Below, piece after piece: positions 29,115 to 29,279 of a stretch of DNA of 29,279 bases. The position numbers and the translations under genes were made by a program. How positions within the stretch are numbered: the stretch's first letter is position 1; each line of letters starts with the position of its first letter. The stretch spans positions 1 to 29,279 of IMG/VR virus record IMGVR_UViG_3300046009_011060; one strand, written 5' to 3'. Origin of the DNA: a virus. A model generated the notes under the pieces. The model was not told the origin of the DNA, ran no database searches, and worked only from the letters and a program-made list of their open reading frames with translations.

Positions 29115-29279
29115 TTATTTGTTTGTTATTTGATCGGTCCATTCTCTAAACATCATATTACCTTTTTCATAGGCTTCTCTTTCTAATTCAGGTAAATCAC
29201 CTCCCTCGTTTGTATTTTGAGTTGTAATATTACCTAATTTACCATTACAATTTTGTTCATGATGAATCATTTCATGCGC
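29115..29279 (-). CDS. C-terminal fragment of HExxH metallopeptidase-like protein
   Basis: The frame enters from the right edge and ends at a TAA (29117-29115) after 54 codons. The visible part starts AHEMIHHEQNCNG, an exact HExxH zinc motif (HEMIH), and later ELEREAYEKGNMMFREW, with Glu residues that could be the third zinc ligand. I recognise this pair of motifs from short phage proteins of unknown role. The N-terminus is outside the window, so length and start cannot be judged. Confidence 0.65.
   Translation of the reverse strand, partial: AHEMIHHEQNCNGKLGNITTQNTNEGGDLPELEREAYEKGNMMFREWTDQITNK

Overview
The window is part of the late, virion-building region of a T4-like myovirus (Caudoviricetes). 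Every gene I can support lies on the minus strand. The anchor genes are the major capsid protein (gp23-like, cut by the left edge), an acidic scaffold in the gene 22 position, the prohead protease (gp21-like), the portal (gp20-like) and the large terminase (gp17-like), in the T4 order when read right to left. The DNA is very AT-rich. Start codons are preceded by A-rich leaders rather than Shine-Dalgarno sequences, and one small protein resembles Bacteroidetes/Chlamydia Hc1-type histones. I therefore infer a phage of a Bacteroidetes (flavobacterium-like) host, probably aquatic. The host is an inference, not something read directly.

Layout, left to right: 1-10414 is the head and packaging block (23, 22, 21, a 616-aa core-like protein, two further genes in the T4 67/68 position, 20, 17). 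10414-11925 holds a membrane-anchored coiled-coil protein and a separately transcribed core-like protein with its own late promoter and terminator. 11950-19254 looks like an accessory block: a P-loop kinase, a DUF6884-like protein, a MoxR-type AAA+ ATPase beside a metallopeptidase/VWA protein with a helical partner, an FAD dehydrogenase and a conserved phage protein. Several of these genes share an upstream TATATTTAA motif. 19363-22993 is a tight cluster of small genes, many overlapping by 4 nt, and most begin with the same kind of short amphipathic helix ending in L/I-x-E. 23007-29279 holds a P-loop protein, a calcineurin-like phosphoesterase, more core or internal-head candidates, an Hc1-like histone, a membrane GAF-like protein, a zinc-ribbon protein and the tail end of an HExxH protein. 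No tRNA, CRISPR array or insertion sequence was seen. No stretch over 300 bases lacks a gene.

The main result is a probable set of encapsidated proteins. In T4, the core protease gp21 cuts at (L/I)-x-E|(A/G/S), and internal proteins (IPI-III, Alt) carry a short N-terminal capsid-targeting sequence. Here at least a dozen otherwise unrelated proteins start with helices of that type. One variant peptide, F(K/R)RMQKLAG(L/I)I, is the C-terminus of the scaffold and the N-terminus of two other proteins. The cargo of these leaders includes a DarT-like ADP-ribosyltransferase candidate, a minimal kinase-fold protein, a four-cysteine HiPIP-like protein and several unknowns. This is consistent with an arsenal packaged in the head and injected with the DNA, by analogy with T4 Alt and the IPs.
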